This document shows positions 25,320-32,934 of a stretch of DNA of 64,000 nucleotides, piece by piece; the first letter of the stretch is position 1; every line of letters starts with the position of its first letter. This DNA comes from Mycolicibacterium alvei (GTDB lineage: Bacteria; Actinomycetota; Actinomycetes; Mycobacteriales; Mycobacteriaceae): positions 2,976,001 through 3,040,000 of the forward strand of contig NZ_AP022565.1 of assembly GCF_010727325.1 (NCBI RefSeq), in the 5' to 3' direction. Position numbers and translations under genes: made by a program. The notes beneath the pieces were generated by a model. The model was given only the letters and a program-made list of their open reading frames with translations, did no database searches and was not told the DNA's origin.

Positions 25320-26560
25320 GACAATTCCTTAATTTGTTCGCGCAGCCAGGCGGCTTCCCAGAAATTGGTGCTGGCTGACAGCAGATCTTCGTGTGCGGTG
25401 ATCAACACCTGTTTGGCCGCCTTGTTGTCGGGGTCGGCTCGGTTCACAATCTCGGCCAACTGGATGGCCCGCACCGGTTCACCGGCCTCTACCAGAGCCC
25501 GCGCCCGGTTGAGAACCGGTGCTGCGCCGGCGAGTTCGAGCAGATCCGCCTCGGTTCGGTCCGGACCCTCGGTATAGAGTTCGCCCGTCGAGCGATGGTG
25601 GAACCAGCCCGCATAGTTCTCCCAGATGGCTCGCACATTCCAGCGCACCATGCCATAGCCCTGGCCGACTTCCAGTTCGGGCGGCAGCACCACCTCACGC
25701 ATCAGGGTGTGAACATCCTTTCCGGCATTCATCCCTTCCACCGTCTGGTCGTGAATGGACATCACGGCATCGCGTAGTCGGGTCAGCTCCCATTCGATCC
25801 GCTCCTTGCCGACGATCGGCCCGAAGTGACCGGTGAGCAACGTCTCCGCGCCGAGCGCGCGGACCCGGTCGATGGACTCCACTACCGTCAGCGCGTCTCG
25901 ATAGCGGTCCCCACGCACCGTCACCAGGTTCGGAATGTGACCAAACAGCGCGCCGAAGACATTGCCGCACAGGCAGACACCTTCTTCCGGCAACCAGACC
26001 ACCAGGCTGTCGGTGGTCTCACCACCGGGCGTGGCGTAAAGCTCCAACCGGCGCCCGCCAAGTTCGATGACGAGTTCGTCATCGACCACCATCGTCGGGG
26101 TCGGAACACTCTGCGGTGGCGGCGGGCCGAATCGCTGCGTGTTGCGCTCGATCGTGTCCATCACCTTGCCGACCCATGCGAACGCCGAGTTTCGGGCCCG
26201 GAACTCCGCCAACAGGTCGTTGTCTCGCCGCCACGTTTCCCAGTTGGCCTGGGCGACGATCTCGCTATCGGAGTCAGCGACGGTGTCGAGGCCACCAACG
26301 TGGTCGACATGGCCTTGGGTCAGGATGACGTAGCGGATCGGCGCAGGGTCGATGGCGTCATAGTTGGCACGGTGCACCGGCCCCTCGAAACCCATCCCCG
26401 TGTTCAGCACGATCCGGCCGGCATCGGTCGTCAACATGAACGAGTTCGAAAGACCCTGAGAGAGCCAAATGCCAGGGCCTACTTCGTCGGCCGGTGCACC
26501 CGCACCCACGATGTCGTCGGCCCCTGGACGGCTTAAGTACGCGGGTCGATAACTGTTCAC
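25316..26560 (-). CDS. MBL-fold hydrolase related to alkylsulfatases, with altered metal motif
   Basis: 414 residues. Metallo-beta-lactamase fold followed by a helical domain like that of SdsA1-type alkylsulfatases. The metal motif HxHxDH is present as QGHVDH (TQGHVDHVGG, about residues 81-90), so the first His is Gln. Downstream are TPGGETTD and CLCGNVFG, where SdsA1-type enzymes have two Glu ligands, and TGHFGPIVGKERI with the late His. The C-terminal 80 residues contain a TPR-like helical stretch. It could still bind metal or be a lactonase or esterase. Translationally coupled to the sulfotransferase gene. Confidence 0.7.
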   Translation of the reverse strand: MNSYRPAYLSRPGADDIVGAGAPADEVGPGIWLSQGLSNSFMLTTDAGRIVLNTGMGFEGPVHRANYDAIDPAPIRYVILTQGHVDHVGGLDTVADSDSEIVAQANWETWRRDNDLLAEFRARNSAFAWVGKVMDTIERNTQRFGPPPPQSVPTPTMVVDDELVIELGGRRLELYATPGGETTDSLVVWLPEEGVCLCGNVFGALFGHIPNLVTVRGDRYRDALTVVESIDRVRALGAETLLTGHFGPIVGKERIEWELTRLRDAVMSIHDQTVEGMNAGKDVHTLMREVVLPPELEVGQGYGMVRWNVRAIWENYAGWFHHRSTGELYTEGPDRTEADLLELAGAAPVLNRARALVEAGEPVRAIQLAEIVNRADPDNKAAKQVLITAHEDLLSASTNFWEAAWLREQIKELS

Positions 26561-27810
26561 GCTTCCTCCTGGACATCGAATCGGTCGAAGTAGAACCCGA
26601 AGCGTGACCGGACTTCGTCCGGTGTCCGGCCGAAGTGGCGTTGGAGGTCATACCGCATTCGGCCGTGTTTGCCTCGCGGATTGTCGTCGAGGTAGCGGCG
26701 AAATGCCGCTCGGGCCGCTTCGGTCAGGGCGGTGCCGTTGTGGCCGTACAACGTCTCGAGAATCGGCATCTCGTTTCCATTGAGCTGGTGAAAGCCAATA
26801 TCCACGCTTCGGTCGGGACCAACCAGATCCCGATCGCGCACACACGCGCGCAGCAACCTCTCGATCCGGTCAATCCAGTAGTCCACGAGGCCCTCTGGGT
26901 CTATCTCCTTGCGTCGCATCCGGTCTCCATACGCCAACATCGTGACTGCTGATTGGATGACTGCGACCGGATCTCGGTGGGTGAATGCGACGGTGGCGTC
27001 TGGAAATGTTCGTGTCAGCGGCCCCAGTTGCTCGCAGTGTTGCGGCGACTTCAGCACCCACTGGCGTGGACCCCGTAAGAATGTCAGGGCCTTGAGAACC
27101 GTGCGTAGATAGCCATAATGCCGGTCCTGGTCCAACGCGAGGTAGTAGTCCCGCCATTGCGGCACCCGCCCATGCCACTCCAGCACATAGCTCGCGAAAT
27201 CGAGATCGAGGATCTCGACTTCTTCCTCGATCGCCTGTGGAAATCGGTCGTGCATGTTCTGCACCAATGGAGTCATGGCCATGGCCGACTCGTGCTCGGA
27301 GACACTGCGCGCGAACCGCGGGTCCACTCCGTTGACGTCAGGACCTTCACCGTGCATGGGGAAGGGTTCCTGACTCTCCCAGTACGGCAACGCACGCCGC
27401 CTGATATCGGACGCAATGAGATTGACCAGATGCGTTGTCCCCGAGCGCGGTAGACCGACGACGATGATCGGTCGTTCGATCTCGATGCCGTGGATCTCGG
27501 GGTAGCGACGCAGCAGATCTGTCAACAGCAGCCGTTGCGAGAGCAACCGAACAATTCGGTTTCGCAGGATGAGGCGGTTGAGATTCGTGTTGCCGCTGTC
27601 GGCATCGACAGCCCCGGCGTACGCGCGGAGCCGTGGATGAAAATCGGTGGCCCCGAAGTCTTCCAACCCCGTCTTCGCTACCGCCTCAGCGATCAGAGTG
27701 GCTGGATCGAGGTCCACCGACAGGTTCTCCAGCTGTACGAGAACCTCTCGTTGCATCGGGTTGAGCACGGGGACCGTCAGATCCTCTATGCCCAGTGCAG
27801 TGTCCGGCAC
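26557..27810 (-). CDS. PAPS-dependent sulfotransferase family protein
   Basis: 417 residues from the GTG at 27810 (AAGGAG upstream). The 5'-phosphosulfate loop is clear (VVGLPRSGTTHLVNLIAS, about 117-134), and the 3'-phosphate motif follows (WVLKSPQHCEQLGPLTRTFPDA...FTHRDP, about 252-280). This is the large mycobacterial Stf family. It would transfer sulfate from PAPS to a hydroxyl of a lipid or steroid. First gene of a five-gene operon and divergent from an IclR gene only 46-58 bp away, which probably regulates it. Confidence 0.85.
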   Translation of the reverse strand: MPDTALGIEDLTVPVLNPMQREVLVQLENLSVDLDPATLIAEAVAKTGLEDFGATDFHPRLRAYAGAVDADSGNTNLNRLILRNRIVRLLSQRLLLTDLLRRYPEIHGIEIERPIIVVGLPRSGTTHLVNLIASDIRRRALPYWESQEPFPMHGEGPDVNGVDPRFARSVSEHESAMAMTPLVQNMHDRFPQAIEEEVEILDLDFASYVLEWHGRVPQWRDYYLALDQDRHYGYLRTVLKALTFLRGPRQWVLKSPQHCEQLGPLTRTFPDATVAFTHRDPVAVIQSAVTMLAYGDRMRRKEIDPEGLVDYWIDRIERLLRACVRDRDLVGPDRSVDIGFHQLNGNEMPILETLYGHNGTALTEAARAAFRRYLDDNPRGKHGRMRYDLQRHFGRTPDEVRSRFGFYFDRFDVQEEA

Positions 27811-27840
27811 GCTGCTCCTTCACTGTGACGATTTGTCATG

Positions 27841-27852
27841 ACGAATATTCGT
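27841..27852. promoter_or_regulatory. 12-bp palindrome between sulfotransferase and IclR genes
   Basis: ACGAATATTCGT, perfectly self-complementary. The half-site CGAATAT recurs 20 bp later (27862-27868). Located in the only intergenic space serving the divergent promoters, it is an obvious candidate IclR operator. Confidence 0.6.
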
Positions 27853-27868
27853 TGTAGTGTCCGAATAT

Positions 27869-28831
27869 ATGAACGCCAAGCTAGGCCAGCCTGACCAACA
27901 GGGTCAAGACCCGTCACCACCGACTCGCCGCGTCGTCGCCGTCGTCGAGTTGCTCGCCGACCGAGCGGGCAGCCACCTGACCCTGGCCGAAATCTGCCGC
28001 GAGCTGGGAATCAGTCGGTCGACCGGACATGCGATCCTGACAACGCTCTGTTCTTGCGACTGGGTGCTGCGTGACCCACTGAGCGGGAGATACAGCCTGG
28101 GCGCGGGCCTTCCCTCGACGTCACTACCCGCCGCACCGCTATCGCGACTGCTGCGAGAGCCGCTGCGGAAGCTGTGTTCAGCCATGGGCATGGCCGCGTG
28201 CATTTCCGAGCTCAGAGACGGCTCCCTTGCGGTTATCGAGTCAGCCGCCCCTGGCGCGACCCGTCCGCCGGTGCAAGCCGGTGTGCGATTACCGTTCGTC
28301 GCGCCGTTCGGCCGGGAGTTCGTGGCCTGGGCGCCGGCGGCCGTGGGCGACGAGTGGATGGCTGCCGCGGGCCCTGTCAACGACGTCTTCCGAGCGCGAG
28401 TTCCTAAGGTTCTCAAGGAAATCCAGAAACGCGGCTACGGCATCGAACGACTCAGCGACCCCCTCCTCAATGTGTTCGCGGCCCTGCTCGCACTCGAAGG
28501 CACCACCGCTCCAGATCCTGTGGCGGCACGACTGGCAGGCGCCGTTGGCGATCTGACGATCATCGACTTCTTGCCCGGTGAGCTGAACAAGATCGCGCAG
28601 CACCCACTCGCCACGATCTCTGCGCCGATCTTCGATGCGCACGGCCACGTTGTGATGTCGGTGTCCGCACAGCCGTACGAACAGCTCACTGTCGAGGAGA
28701 TGCGGGACGTCGGCGCCAGAGTTGTCGAGTTTGCCGAACATGCCAGTTCGCTCGTCGCGCAACACGCACCGGCCACCCAAGGCGCACCAGCCAGCACACA
28801 ACCAGGCAAGAACGTGACAGCCGACACATAG
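27869..28831 (+). CDS. IclR family transcriptional regulator
   Basis: 320 residues from the ATG at 27869; a GTG four codons earlier is also possible and no strong ribosome site discriminates. Winged helix at about residues 20-75 (LTLAEICRELGISRSTGHAILTTLCSCDWV) and an effector domain from about 95. The C-terminal 30 residues are Ala/Pro/Gln-rich, beyond the usual family end. Divergent from the sulfotransferase operon. The next gene is another IclR, but with its own palindrome in between. Confidence 0.85.
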   Translation: MNAKLGQPDQQGQDPSPPTRRVVAVVELLADRAGSHLTLAEICRELGISRSTGHAILTTLCSCDWVLRDPLSGRYSLGAGLPSTSLPAAPLSRLLREPLRKLCSAMGMAACISELRDGSLAVIESAAPGATRPPVQAGVRLPFVAPFGREFVAWAPAAVGDEWMAAAGPVNDVFRARVPKVLKEIQKRGYGIERLSDPLLNVFAALLALEGTTAPDPVAARLAGAVGDLTIIDFLPGELNKIAQHPLATISAPIFDAHGHVVMSVSAQPYEQLTVEEMRDVGARVVEFAEHASSLVAQHAPATQGAPASTQPGKNVTADT

Positions 28832-28839
28832 TTGTGATA

Positions 28840-28864
28840 GGCATATGACTAATAGTCATATGCC
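28840..28864. promoter_or_regulatory. 25-bp perfect palindrome upstream of second IclR gene
   Basis: Two 12-bp arms (GGCATATGACTA and TAGTCATATGCC) around a single A, 36 bp before the ATG at 28900. AT-rich in an otherwise GC-rich region, so it stands out. Position suits autoregulation of the IclR-esterase operon. Confidence 0.75.
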
Positions 28865-28899
28865 ACACCGGTATGTGACTCCTTCAGTGGAGGTCCCTC

Positions 28900-29739
28900 A
28901 TGACAATGGCTGTGGAGAAGCCGGGCGAGACGCCCAGCGCCGTCATCGACCGGGTTTCCCTGGTTCTCGATGCTTTCGAGGGATCCGGCCGACTGACGTT
29001 GGCCGAGATCGTGCGCCGGACCGGTCTGCCACGATCGTCGGCCCACCGACTCCTCGAGCGCCTGGTTCACCTGCGTTGGCTTCGGCGCGACGGCCGCGAC
29101 TACGAGTTGGGCATGCGACTCGTCGAATTGGGATCACTGGCGTTGCACCAGGACCGCATCCATCGTGCCGCGATTCCCTTGCTGCGAGATCTGCACCGGG
29201 CCACCGGGCTGGTGGTCCATCTGGCTGTCCTGGATGGCTCCGACGTGGTGTATCTGGAGAAAATCGGCGGCCAGATGGTGGCAGCCATCCCCACGCGGAT
29301 CGGAGGACGCCAGCCAGCACACTGTACGGCGGTCGGCAAGGCGATCCTGGCCGACAACCAACCGGCCGACATCGACCTGACCTCAGGCCGGACGCGATTC
29401 TCGATCTCCAACGAACGCCAACTCGCCGCCGAACTGGCGAAAGTCCGCGCCCACGGCGTCGCATTCGAACGCGAAGAATCGTTGGTCGGGTTCGGCTGTG
29501 TGGCCGCCCCGATCGGGCCCGCCGGGGCTGCGGTCGCCGCGGTTTCGGTGTGCGGCCCCATGAACCGGATGGCTTTCGACCAGCGACTGGCGGCGCCGGT
29601 ACGCATGACGGCTATGGGCATCTGGCGCAATGCCCAAGACGGTCCGGGTCGGGTCGCCCCTACCCTGCAGCCCATTCGGCCGTTGCGCGTCGGCAACACC
29701 GCCGCCCCTCGCTCCACGGCCACCCTGCTTCCGGCGTGA
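28900..29739 (+). CDS. IclR family transcriptional regulator
   Basis: 279 residues, start supported by AGTGGAGG 6-8 bp upstream. Winged helix at about residues 12-65 (LTLAEIVRRTGLPRSSAHRLLERLVHLRWL), effector domain from about 75 (LLRDLHRATGLVVHLAVLDGSDVVYLEKIGG, PAHCTAVGKAILA). Very similar in layout to the IclR at 12777. The stop overlaps the esterase start (GTGA), so regulator and enzyme are co-translated, and the esterase substrate or product may be the effector. Confidence 0.9.
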   Translation: MTMAVEKPGETPSAVIDRVSLVLDAFEGSGRLTLAEIVRRTGLPRSSAHRLLERLVHLRWLRRDGRDYELGMRLVELGSLALHQDRIHRAAIPLLRDLHRATGLVVHLAVLDGSDVVYLEKIGGQMVAAIPTRIGGRQPAHCTAVGKAILADNQPADIDLTSGRTRFSISNERQLAAELAKVRAHGVAFEREESLVGFGCVAAPIGPAGAAVAAVSVCGPMNRMAFDQRLAAPVRMTAMGIWRNAQDGPGRVAPTLQPIRPLRVGNTAAPRSTATLLPA

Positions 29740-30659
29740 CCCTCGACTCTCAGATCGCGGGTTTGATCGAGGCGCTCGATTCAGGTTTTCCGCCGGTACA
29801 CACGATGACGGGCGCACAAGCCCGCGCCGAGATCCGTGCGCGCTTCGTCGCGAACCCTCAGCCCGAGCCGGTGGCCTCCGTTGTCGACCACCGGGTGCCG
29901 ATCGACAACGGGTCCATCGACGTCCGGGTGTACCGTCCCGACGCAGCCGGACCGCTGCCCCTACTGGTGTACGCCCACGGCGGCGGATTCGTATTCTGCG
30001 ATCTCGACAGCCACGACGGGTTGTGCCGCAACCTGGCCAACCTCATTCCGGCCGTGGTGGTTTCGGTCGCATACCGATTGGCTCCCGAGCACCGGTGGCC
30101 GACCGCAGCCGAAGACTTCTACGCCGCGATCTGCTGGGCAGCCGAACATGCCCTCGAGTTCGGCGCCGACCCGGCCCGCATCGCGGTAGGCGGCGACAGC
30201 GCAGGCGGCAACCTCGCCGCGGTGACCACGCTGATAGCCCGGGACCGCGGTGGCCCGGACCTTGCGGCACAACTCCTGCTGTACCCGGTGATCGCCGCAG
30301 ATTTCGATACCGACTCCTACCGACTGTTCGGCCGGGGCTTCTACAATCCGCGCCCGGCACTGCAGTGGTACTGGGACCAGTACGTCCCCCAGTTCGGAGA
30401 CCGGCAAAGCCCTTACGCCTCACCGTTACACGGCGACCTCGGTGGTTTACCGCCGGCCGTCGTGGTTCTCGCCGGCCACGATCCCCTGCGCGACGAGGGC
30501 ATCGCCTATGCCGACGCCCTGGAGGCGGCAGGAGTGCCAATTACCCGGTGCGCCTTCGACGGTGGCATTCACGGTTTCATGACGATGCCGATGCTCGACA
30601 TCGCTCACCAGGCGAGGCGACAGGCCGCCCACGCCCTAGGTGACCTGCTCGGTCCCTAG
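29736..30659 (+). CDS. HSL-family alpha/beta hydrolase (esterase/lipase)
   Basis: 307 residues from the GTG at 29736 in a GTGA overlap with the IclR gene. Hormone-sensitive-lipase motifs: HGGG oxyanion hole (YAHGGGFVF, about 79-87), nucleophile GDSAGG (about 152-157), Asp in AGHDPLRDEG (about 250) and His in GGIHGF (about 280). Cleaves short acyl esters in general; a BVMO-derived steroid ester is a reasonable inferred substrate. Its 3' end overlaps the convergent old-yellow-enzyme gene by 24 bp. Confidence 0.9.
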   Translation: MTLDSQIAGLIEALDSGFPPVHTMTGAQARAEIRARFVANPQPEPVASVVDHRVPIDNGSIDVRVYRPDAAGPLPLLVYAHGGGFVFCDLDSHDGLCRNLANLIPAVVVSVAYRLAPEHRWPTAAEDFYAAICWAAEHALEFGADPARIAVGGDSAGGNLAAVTTLIARDRGGPDLAAQLLLYPVIAADFDTDSYRLFGRGFYNPRPALQWYWDQYVPQFGDRQSPYASPLHGDLGGLPPAVVVLAGHDPLRDEGIAYADALEAAGVPITRCAFDGGIHGFMTMPMLDIAHQARRQAAHALGDLLGP

Positions 30660-31841
30660 CACGGCTCCGTAGCGCTGCTCGGGATCGAGCACACAGTGGG
30701 TGCGGCTGAACACCGTCACCATGCACTTGTTGTTGTGGTTGCAGCGGCTGTGTGAGGCCGGTTCGGCGATCATGGTCCTGACCCGGTCCGGTTCACGCAG
30801 CAAGGCCCGCCCCATGGCCAGGAAATCGAATCCCTCTCGCATGCCCGTCTCGAGGTGTTCGCGATCGGTGATGCCGCCCAGCAGGATCAGTTTGGTATTG
30901 CGCATGATCGGCACGAACTGCCTTGCGGCCTCCAACATGTAGAGGTCCCGATACGGGTAGACGCCCATCGTCTGCTTGCCGACCAGCCGGACGGCCGGCC
31001 GCAACGCCGGCGGCATCACCTTCGCAAATTCCTTGACGGGGACGTCACCACGGAACAGGTACATGGGTTTGTAGACCGATGAACCCTGAGTGAGTTCGAT
31101 CGCGTCGAGGTTGGCGTCGGCGTCGAGGAGTTGGGCGGTCCGCAGCGCCTCGTCGATCCAGATGCTGCCCGGGAGACCGTCGTCCATGTCCAGCTTGGCG
31201 ATCACCGCGATCTGATCACCCACCACCTCGCGCACCCGCGTTGCGATCTCCCGCACGAACCGCGATCGGTTGTCGATATCGCCGCCGTACTCGTCTTTGC
31301 GACGGTTGATCAGCGGACTCAGAAACGAGCTGGGCAGATATAGATGTCCGAAGTGCAGTTCCACGGCGTCGAATCCAGCATCGACCGCCACCTGGGCGGC
31401 GTCGCCGAACTGATCGATCACCCTCGCGATCTCCGCCCGCGTGATCTCGCGGCAATAGGCGAAGGAGGTCGGGTTGACGAATCGGCTCGGCGCCACGGCG
31501 GTGACGCCGGTCAGCTTCTTCTGCGCCACTACCCCGGCGTGTCCGAGTTGCGCTGAGATGGCCGCTCCCGCACCGTGCACCACGTCGGCGAGCCGGTGCA
31601 GGCCTGGCAGCGCCTTACTGTCCATGACGATCTGGCCAGGCGCGCTCGCACCTTGGGGAGACACACAGCAGTAGGCGACCGTCGTCATGCCGACCCCGCC
31701 CTCGGCGAAGCTGCGATGGAAGTCGATGAGGTCGTCGGTTACCAGTCCGTCGGGTGAGCGGCCTTCCGACGTGGCTGCTTTGATCACGCGGTTACGCAGC
31801 GTCACTGGACCCAGTTGAGCCGGGCTGAACGGATCGGTCAT
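30636..31841 (-). CDS. Old yellow enzyme family NADH:flavin oxidoreductase
   Basis: 401 residues; FMN-binding TIM barrel (LGPVTLRNRVIKAATSEG at the start, AQLGHAG about 100, FDAVELHFGHLYLPSSFLSPLINRRKDEYGG about 160-187, LLGGITDREHLETGM and FLAMGRALLREP near the end). It reduces activated C=C bonds with NAD(P)H. The C-terminal tail holds three cysteines (SRCNHNNKCMV...HC) similar in spacing to the iron-sulfur site of 2,4-dienoyl-CoA reductases, yet the rest of that enzyme (C-terminal FAD domain) is absent. Divergent from the Dabb gene, with cluster motif site 4 in between. Confidence 0.88.
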   Translation of the reverse strand: MTDPFSPAQLGPVTLRNRVIKAATSEGRSPDGLVTDDLIDFHRSFAEGGVGMTTVAYCCVSPQGASAPGQIVMDSKALPGLHRLADVVHGAGAAISAQLGHAGVVAQKKLTGVTAVAPSRFVNPTSFAYCREITRAEIARVIDQFGDAAQVAVDAGFDAVELHFGHLYLPSSFLSPLINRRKDEYGGDIDNRSRFVREIATRVREVVGDQIAVIAKLDMDDGLPGSIWIDEALRTAQLLDADANLDAIELTQGSSVYKPMYLFRGDVPVKEFAKVMPPALRPAVRLVGKQTMGVYPYRDLYMLEAARQFVPIMRNTKLILLGGITDREHLETGMREGFDFLAMGRALLREPDRVRTMIAEPASHSRCNHNNKCMVTVFSRTHCVLDPEQRYGAVLGTEQVT

Positions 31842-31885
31842 CGCCCCACGATCGCGCCGACACCCCTCGTCGTCAACGGTGGTAT

Positions 31886-31899
31886 CCCGATGGCCGGGA
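31886..31899 (+). promoter_or_regulatory. Cluster motif site 4 (OYE / Dabb genes)
   Basis: CCCGATGGCCGGGA, 11 of 14 matches and itself a near dyad. It lies almost in the middle of the divergent space: 45 bp from the OYE start and 43 bp from the Dabb start. Confidence 0.5.
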
Positions 31900-31941
31900 A
31901 CGCTGTGCCTCCATCAATGCGGGCGATCGTAATCTCGGTTC

Positions 31942-32925
31942 ATGGCCGAGGTTTTCGTTATCGACAGGGTTGTCACCAAGCCTGGCTGCGCCCAGAAGTT
32001 CATCGACGCCTACCTGGCCGGATACGCCCCGGGTGCCCGTGAACGCGGTATGAGCCTGCGCGATGTCCTGGTCAGCCCGCCCATCTGGTTCGACGACCGA
32101 TCCAATGTGGTCACCATTACCTGGACGCTGCCCAGCCCCCAGGCCTGGTGGCAGATGACCTGGCAGGGCAGGCCCGACCCGGCCGTTGCGCGGTGGTGGG
32201 ACAGCATCACCGATCTGGTGGTGGAACGCACTCGCAATGTCGCGGCGGCGCCCGAGGCCGTCGATGCCCCTGCCACACCCGCTCCGACCGACCCATCGAC
32301 CTGTGCATCCACATTCGGGGTCACCCGCCTGGTCGACGTCGACGAGTCCGAGCGCGGCCGCGTCCTGGACGCCCTGCGTGCCGCGGCCGAACGCAGCGGA
32401 GCGTTGCGGGCGTTGGTAGAGCCGACACTGCCGGGTTCACGCAATGGTGGCGACATCCTGGTCCATCTGCGGTTTGCGAACGAAGCTGACTGGGAGAAGA
32501 GCGATTTCGACGAGGCGCTGACGGACCCGGCGATCTCGCGCGTCAATGGAGTGACCTACCAGGGAGCTCCGATCCGCCGCAGCAGTGGCACCGTGTACCG
32601 CGCACTTCTGCTGCGTGTACCCCCCGAGGTGGAGGCCGAGACCATCGCAGCATTCGAGAGTGAACTGTCGATGATGCCCCGATACGTCCCCACCATCACC
32701 GCGTGGCAGCTCAGCAGGGTCGAGCAGACCATCGGCACCAGCGAATGGACCCACGTCTTCGAACAGGAATTCACCGACGTCGACGGACTGATGGGCCCCT
32801 ACCTCATGCATCCGATCCACTGGGCGGTGGTCGACCGCTGGTTCGATCCCGAGACCACCGACATCATCGTCCGCGACCGGGTATGCCACAGCTTCTGTGA
32901 GCGACCCAGCCCCGTGCTCTCCTGA
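31942..32925 (+). CDS. Dabb/stress-responsive alpha-beta barrel protein, two-domain
   Basis: 327 residues. Repeated ferredoxin-like units: MAEVFVIDRVVTKPGCAQKFIDAYLAGYAPGARERG (1-36), FGVTRLVDVDESERGRVLDALRAAAERSG (about 124-150) and YRALLLRVPPEVEAETIAAFESELSMMPRYVPTITAWQLSRVEQTIG..WTHVFEQEFTDVDGLMGPYLMHPIHWAVVDRWF (about 213-300). The last unit fits the Dabb (A/B barrel) pattern well. A linker of about 20 Ala/Pro-rich residues joins the halves. The function of the family is mostly unknown; some members act on polyketides or aromatic intermediates. Single gene, divergent from the OYE reductase. Confidence 0.7.
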   Translation: MAEVFVIDRVVTKPGCAQKFIDAYLAGYAPGARERGMSLRDVLVSPPIWFDDRSNVVTITWTLPSPQAWWQMTWQGRPDPAVARWWDSITDLVVERTRNVAAAPEAVDAPATPAPTDPSTCASTFGVTRLVDVDESERGRVLDALRAAAERSGALRALVEPTLPGSRNGGDILVHLRFANEADWEKSDFDEALTDPAISRVNGVTYQGAPIRRSSGTVYRALLLRVPPEVEAETIAAFESELSMMPRYVPTITAWQLSRVEQTIGTSEWTHVFEQEFTDVDGLMGPYLMHPIHWAVVDRWFDPETTDIIVRDRVCHSFCERPSPVLS

Positions 32926-32934
32926 GCCGCTTGC

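Noticed and set aside
28845..29735. Extended N-terminus of the esterase frame (about 300 extra residues)
   Set aside because: The extension is Arg/Pro-rich nonsense in another frame of the IclR gene. The GTG at 29736 with a GTGA overlap gives a normal HSL-family length.
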